Shown in pieces: positions 6,561 through 9,656 of a DNA stretch of 9,656 bases. Source of the DNA: Acidobacteriota bacterium (GTDB taxonomy: Bacteria > Acidobacteriota > Terriglobia > Terriglobales > Acidobacteriaceae). The notes under the pieces are model-generated. The model saw only the letters and a program-made list of their open reading frames with translations, was not told where the DNA came from and searched no databases. The position numbers and the translations under genes are program-made. How positions within the stretch are numbered: the stretch's first letter is position 1; every line of letters begins with the position of its first letter. The stretch lies in NCBI GenBank assembly GCA_003224835.1, contig QHZX01000065.1, forward strand, positions 2,471 through 12,126, read 5' to 3'.

Positions 6561-6780
6561 GCGTTTCCGCTTTGCGCCACGAACGAAGATTTATTGCGTA
6601 AAGGCCAATGCAGAATACATTCGCCGGAATGAAGCCGTATTGTTCAGTGCGAAGGCCGATAACGCAAACCACTGCGCTGTTGATGGCCGCCAGAACCCAG
6701 CCTTTCCAGCAGCGTCTTCCCACCAGGATGGTGGAACAAATCGTGAGTACACACGACAGATAATCAAGCCTGAGCAACAC
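6556..6780 (-). CDS. small PnuC-like integral membrane protein
   Basis: The 74-residue protein has three hydrophobic segments (about residues 5-20, 27-42 and 51-64). They are joined by short loops with a tryptophan- and glycine-rich pattern: RRCWKGWVLAAINS, RTEQYGFIPANVFC, then LYAINLRSW. This 'W.GW...N', then 'G..T.Q.GFIP.N..c..LY..N...W' pattern is shared with small uncharacterised membrane proteins and is reminiscent of half of a PnuC/SWEET-type transporter, in which three-helix units repeat. A TTG at 6825 would add 15 residues, but the GTG at 6780 is preferred because AAGGGGG (6787-6793) sits 6 nt before it. It follows the gas-vesicle gene by 111 nt on the same strand. Whether it belongs to that operon is unclear. 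The function is unknown. Confidence 0.6.
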   Translation of the reverse strand: MLLRLDYLSCVLTICSTILVGRRCWKGWVLAAINSAVVCVIGLRTEQYGFIPANVFCIGLYAINLRSWRKAETR

Positions 6781-6786
6781 CGAAAG

Positions 6787-6793
6787 CCCCCTT
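6787..6793 (-). promoter_or_regulatory. ribosome binding site that selects the GTG start at 6780
   Basis: On the minus strand AAGGGGG lies 6 nt before GTG 6780, ideal spacing. The longer TTG start at 6825 lacks such a site. Confidence 0.5.
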
Positions 6794-6891
6794 AAACCAC
6801 TCGAATAACGCGATGCCACTAGCAATATTCTCTGTGATTATCGGTTTATCGGAGAGTAACGGAAGTGGTCGTCCCAAAGGTCTGTCTGGTG

Positions 6892-7119
6892 TTACTTTGC
6901 TGGCGGAAGCGCAGCACCCATGTGCTTCAACGCCGTTTCGACGGAGGTGAGGATGACATCGAGGCCCAGGAAAACCAGATCAACTCCGGCCAATGAGATG
7001 ATCACGTTACCGCGCAAGATCACGCCTTGGTTCAGAACGTGATCCAGAATGTCGAGCAGTGTCGTCTCGTCGCCTGGATCATCTCCGGCGAAAATCACGG
7101 CATTGCCGGCGCCGCTCAC
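6892..7119 (-). CDS. gas vesicle structural protein, GvpA superfamily (GvpJ/M/S-like)
   Basis: The 75-residue protein has the whole GvpA-family core at 21-63: LLDILDHVLNQGVILRG, then VIISLAGVDLVFLGLDV, then ILTSVETA. This is the helix-strand-strand-helix unit that packs into the ribs of the gas vesicle wall. The RG after GV(I/V)L, the GVDLVFLGL segment and the 14-residue acidic N-terminal extension fit the minor GvpJ/GvpM/GvpS shell proteins better than the main shell protein GvpA. Those minor proteins are thought to help shape or nucleate the cone ends. The GTG start overlaps the TGA of the GvpF/L gene (GTGA), with GAGGG 4 nt upstream, so translation is coupled. It is the last recognisable gvp gene on this side. 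A major GvpA, GvpN, GvpK or GvpG is not in the window and would have to lie beyond 9656. Confidence 0.87.
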   Translation of the reverse strand: MSGAGNAVIFAGDDPGDETTLLDILDHVLNQGVILRGNVIISLAGVDLVFLGLDVILTSVETALKHMGAALPPAK

Positions 7120-7886
7120 TTCGCCCTCAGTTTATCGGCCGGACGCGACACGAACGAATAAGGAGGCCATGGACCGGTACACTCAATCCTGCGATCCTGC
7201 GCCCAATCGCGGGCAAATTTCTCCAGCAGTGATTCGAACCTTTTCCGCTTAGATCGCTTCACTAGCAGCGAGGCCTGGAACGACAGCCCGCGCTGTCCCC
7301 GGCTCACGTTTCCCACGGGCGCGGTTTCGGCCGCGATGCTTTCCAGCGCACGCTCAAACTTAATCAGATCCCCGCGAGCAGCGGGTTTTGACCTTCGATT
7401 TGGGAGCATTGCAGCTTTGGCCTGAAGGTAGTCCTTGCCGCTGCGAACCTTGCTGACGGTGGATACCGCCGGCTGTATAGAAAATACTTTCACGCCCCAT
7501 TCATCGGCGCCTTTGATCCTGCCAAAATCTTTTTTCAGGCCGGGCACTCGTTTAACAATGTGCTTGCAAAGAGAATCTTGTGTCCGAAAAACCGTGCCAA
7601 AACGAGTAGGCAGAATGTCGGTTTGCCGCGCGATCGCCGCGATCACTCGCTGATGCGCGACGCTGGTTTCCGCCAGCCAGTCAAGGTTCTCCATATTGCG
7701 CTCGAGACTTTCTTCAAAATCATCAGCCGAGACCCGGCTGATCCAGCAGAAAACTCCGTCACAGTCAATGAACTCAACCGGGGCGAAGCGGTCCACGCCG
7801 ATTAGCTCTGGAAGGTCGCGTGGCCGCGATTCCGTGATCCCGTATAGGTACAGCACCCGCCGATCGTTTTTCAGTTCAGCCGCCAT
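7116..7886 (-). CDS. gvpF/L: gas vesicle assembly protein GvpF/GvpL
   Basis: The 256-residue protein matches the GvpL/GvpF family over its full length. YLYGI (13-17) opens the N-terminal ferredoxin-like domain. HQRVIAAIARQTDILPTRFG (78-97) and TVF follow, then DEWGVKVF (128-135) and SGKDYLQAK (149-157). The family's C-terminal signature TGPWPPYSFV is at 237-246. These proteins are minor components or chaperones that bind GvpA and the other Gvp proteins early in vesicle assembly in the cytoplasm. F and L cannot be told apart by sequence alone, as many operons carry several paralogs. The ATG start lies 16 nt inside the end of the ATPase gene, and its stop overlaps the next gene by 4 nt, which places all three in one operon. 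Only a weak GAG precedes the ATG, consistent with translational coupling. Confidence 0.93.
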   Translation of the reverse strand: MAAELKNDRRVLYLYGITESRPRDLPELIGVDRFAPVEFIDCDGVFCWISRVSADDFEESLERNMENLDWLAETSVAHQRVIAAIARQTDILPTRFGTVFRTQDSLCKHIVKRVPGLKKDFGRIKGADEWGVKVFSIQPAVSTVSKVRSGKDYLQAKAAMLPNRRSKPAARGDLIKFERALESIAAETAPVGNVSRGQRGLSFQASLLVKRSKRKRFESLLEKFARDWAQDRRIECTGPWPPYSFVSRPADKLRAK

Positions 7887-9208
7887 AACTCGTTTGTGAT
7901 CGCGCGCAGTCCCTTCGAACCCGCGATTTCGAACGGGAAATTTCGAATGACGAAAACCGCTGTTACGGACTGGCGATTACTCAACTTCGCCAACACTGAT
8001 GATTGCCACTCAGCTGCCAGCTTGCAGCGTCGGCAGCTTTTAGCGTCGTTTGCAAAAATAACTCGATTCACAAAAAGCGCGCATGGTGTCAGCTGCAGGT
8101 GGTCCATTTCTGCGAGCAGCCGCTCGGTTTCGCGGTCCGGCAACGGCTCCGGCAGCATCACTGCAAACGTGCTCACCTCGCCGGAGTTCCTGAAGGCCTG
8201 CAACAACTCACGCGCCCGCAATTCCAGCTCTGCAATTCTGACCGCCGCATTACGAGCAAGCGCCAGTTTACGGTGCGCGGCCAAGCTTTTCAACAACAGC
8301 CGTGACCAGCTCACGATCCGCTCCGGCATGCGCAGCAGTTCGAGCGCGTGACCGGTGGGCGCCATGTCGATGATCATCTTGCCCGCGGTACTTGCTCGCA
8401 GGTCGATGATGCGAAAAATTGCGAGCACTTCGTCGAGGCCCGGCGGGACGATATCGAGCAGCGCCGACAATAGCTGCCTCTCAAACGAGAGATCCACGTG
8501 TACTCCGGAATACTCACTGGTAGTTGCGGAATCGACCTCTTCTCGAATTTCCGCTACCCAGTTCCTGAAGAGCGCGATTGAATCCAGTTCAGAAGCGCGA
8601 AAATTCCTGTCTCCAAGGACAGAGGTGGGTGCGTCACCGATGGCGGTTTCGAAGATGTCGTCGAGCGAGGGCGCGGGATCAACGGAGCATATTTCGACCG
8701 GCGCACGAGATGTTCGCCGTGCATGGTATCCCAGCGCAGCGGAGACCGTGGTTTTGCCGACGCCGCCTTTTCCAATGACGAACGAAATACGCGACTTGAG
8801 TTCCGGCCACTCTGCTGGTATTGGCACCTTAACTCGTGATCTTGATTTGGGCAGTTGCGGATCAAGCTGTAAGGGCTTCCCGCCAAAAACGTGTTCGCCG
8901 AAGTCCCCAAGCCCGCTTGTGCTCATAATCGGAAATCCAGGATCTTCGCCGAGGTGCAACTCTGCAGACGGAAATCGTTTGCGCAAGAAAGATTGCGCGG
9001 CGCGGCCAGCAGTTGCTTTCTTCTTGCAGAAATTACACTTCCCACCGCTGCGCACTACCCGGTTCAGCACCACGGCCTTTAATCTCAGCGATGGATTTGC
9101 CTCGCGGGCCTCTTTTATGCAACGAACAGATTCGTTCAGCGCAAACTTTTCTGCTGTGGTCACTAGAAATAACTCAGAGTCAGAAAACGCTTGCCTGAGT
9201 TGTTCCAC
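7871..9208 (-). CDS. ArsA/Get3-type ATPase, second (C-terminal) part of a tandem protein
   Basis: This 445-residue frame, callable from a GTG at 9208, holds the end of one ArsA/Get3 unit and a complete second unit. Residues 1-110 finish the first unit: ELFLVTTAEKFALNES, AVVLNRV (45-51) and a CxxC (Cys58, Cys61). The second unit has the deviant Walker A GKGGVGKTT (146-154), the switch I region SVDPAPSLDD (175-184), the switch II block DMAPTGHALELL (281-292), LFVNRV (378-383) and a second CxxC (Cys392, Cys395). The CxxC is a Get3/TRC40 trait, where it holds a zinc at the dimer interface; the classical arsenite-pump ArsA lacks it. The GTG has no ribosome binding site, and similarity continues upstream into the other frame. 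So this is probably the frameshifted remainder of the gene beginning beyond 9656 rather than an independent gene. It overlaps gvpF/L by 16 nt, implying a role in gas vesicle formation. Confidence 0.85.
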   Translation of the reverse strand: MEQLRQAFSDSELFLVTTAEKFALNESVRCIKEAREANPSLRLKAVVLNRVVRSGGKCNFCKKKATAGRAAQSFLRKRFPSAELHLGEDPGFPIMSTSGLGDFGEHVFGGKPLQLDPQLPKSRSRVKVPIPAEWPELKSRISFVIGKGGVGKTTVSAALGYHARRTSRAPVEICSVDPAPSLDDIFETAIGDAPTSVLGDRNFRASELDSIALFRNWVAEIREEVDSATTSEYSGVHVDLSFERQLLSALLDIVPPGLDEVLAIFRIIDLRASTAGKMIIDMAPTGHALELLRMPERIVSWSRLLLKSLAAHRKLALARNAAVRIAELELRARELLQAFRNSGEVSTFAVMLPEPLPDRETERLLAEMDHLQLTPCALFVNRVIFANDAKSCRRCKLAAEWQSSVLAKLSNRQSVTAVFVIRNFPFEIAGSKGLRAITNELWRLN

Positions 9209-9656
9209 TTTTTCACGCCAGTCGTTAATAAGCTCTGGTTCTCGTTCAGCACGCGGACAAACTGCTCCGGCATGCCGAACAGACGCAGCGTGTGCCCGAA
9301 CGGCGCCGTATCCACGACGATGTGCGAATACTTTCCTGAATGGATGGCATCGCGAATCGCAAGCAGCGCTGCGATTTCAGACATTCCAGGCAGAGCGGTT
9401 TCGAGCAAAGGCGAAATTTCCTTCGCCGAAAGCAACGATCCGTGTTCCACAATTTCCAGGATGGATTGCTTGTAGCTGCGGAAAAAATTGGCAAACAAGC
9501 CGGAGGCGTTCAGCTCCCATGCCCATAGCTTGCCTCGTCCGGCCTGCACGGCTCTTGGCGAGCCGCCTAGTTTTACCTGCAGAACATCCGCGAGCGAGTG
9601 GGCGGGGTCGGTCGAAACTAAAAGGACGCGGTTACGGGAGCTCTGCCGCGCGGTCC
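9163..9656 (-). pseudogene. ArsA/Get3-type ATPase, first part, cut by window edge and by a frameshift
   Basis: Reading leftward from the window edge, the frame is open with no start needed. It gives RVLLVSTDPAHSLADVLQ, the switch I region of an ArsA/Get3 ATPase, and then KYSHIVVDTAPFGHTLRL with FGMPEQF, the switch II block. The Walker A loop would lie some tens of bases beyond 9656. At about 9226-9231 the family sequence leaves this frame and continues in the -1 frame (LINDWREKVEQLRQAF...). This frame then runs 22 unrelated residues to a stop at 9163. A GTG at 9549 that could be taken as a start falls inside the conserved domain and is not a real start. Together with the downstream part, the intact protein would be a tandem two-unit ATPase of roughly 650 residues. 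The call as pseudogene depends on the frameshift being real and not a sequencing error. Confidence 0.75.

Noticed and set aside
7896..8351. Open frame of 151 codons opposite the ATPase gene
   Set aside because: It is antisense to conserved ArsA/Get3 sequence, Ser/Arg-rich, and has no recognisable motif.
9218..9235. Programmed -1 ribosomal frameshift as explanation for the split ATPase
   Set aside because: The local bases (AGC TTA TTA ACG) do not form an X XXY YYZ slippery heptamer, and no strong downstream stem was seen. A missing base is the simpler explanation.

Overview
The window most resembles a chromosomal segment of a soil bacterium, probably an acidobacterium. This is inferred from three things. 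One is a structured dispersed repeat of the 'CHPERS' type, whose ends read as GTCATCCTGAGCGAAG on the minus strand. The second is a set of exported TPR and RraA-like proteins of a kind I associate with Acidobacteriota. The third is moderately GC-rich genes with mixed ATG/GTG/TTG starts. No rRNA, tRNA, CRISPR array, transposase or phage gene is visible.

Left part (1-2954). The window opens inside the C-terminal end of an unidentified protein (1-399). Next is a small type II toxin-antitoxin locus: an intact antitoxin of the 'putative addiction module component' family (652-888), overlapped by a RelE/ParE-type toxin. The toxin matches its family for only about 30 residues and then runs into a hairpin-rich repeat (about 993-1200). 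Then come an exported TPR protein (1330-2433) and, convergent with it, trmO (2508-2954, minus), a tRNA A37 N6-methylation enzyme.

Middle part (3110-6490, plus strand). This holds an exported RraA/HMG-aldolase-fold protein, a 381-nt gene-free leader, a lipoprotein-like phosphoesterase of the AcpA/phospholipase C superfamily, and 40 nt later a UvrC/Cho-like protein. The last has UvrC's N-terminal and UVR regions but lacks the C-terminal nuclease and helix-hairpin-helix domains, and its GIY-YIG motifs are degenerate.

Right part (6556-9656, minus strand) is the most interesting. It is the 3' end of a gas-vesicle operon, transcribed leftward from beyond the window edge. It holds a tandem two-domain ArsA/Get3-type ATPase, a GvpF/GvpL protein, and a short GvpA-superfamily protein most like the minor GvpJ/M/S shell proteins. 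The reading frames overlap by 16 and 4 nt, so they are almost certainly co-translated. A small PnuC-like membrane protein with its own strong ribosome binding site follows. The ATPase is split by an apparent -1 frameshift near 9226-9231 while its motifs stay conserved on both sides. Each half carries a Get3-like CxxC pair. This suggests a single-chain counterpart of the Get3 zinc-bridged dimer acting as a chaperone or assembly ATPase for very hydrophobic gas-vesicle proteins. That role is inference.
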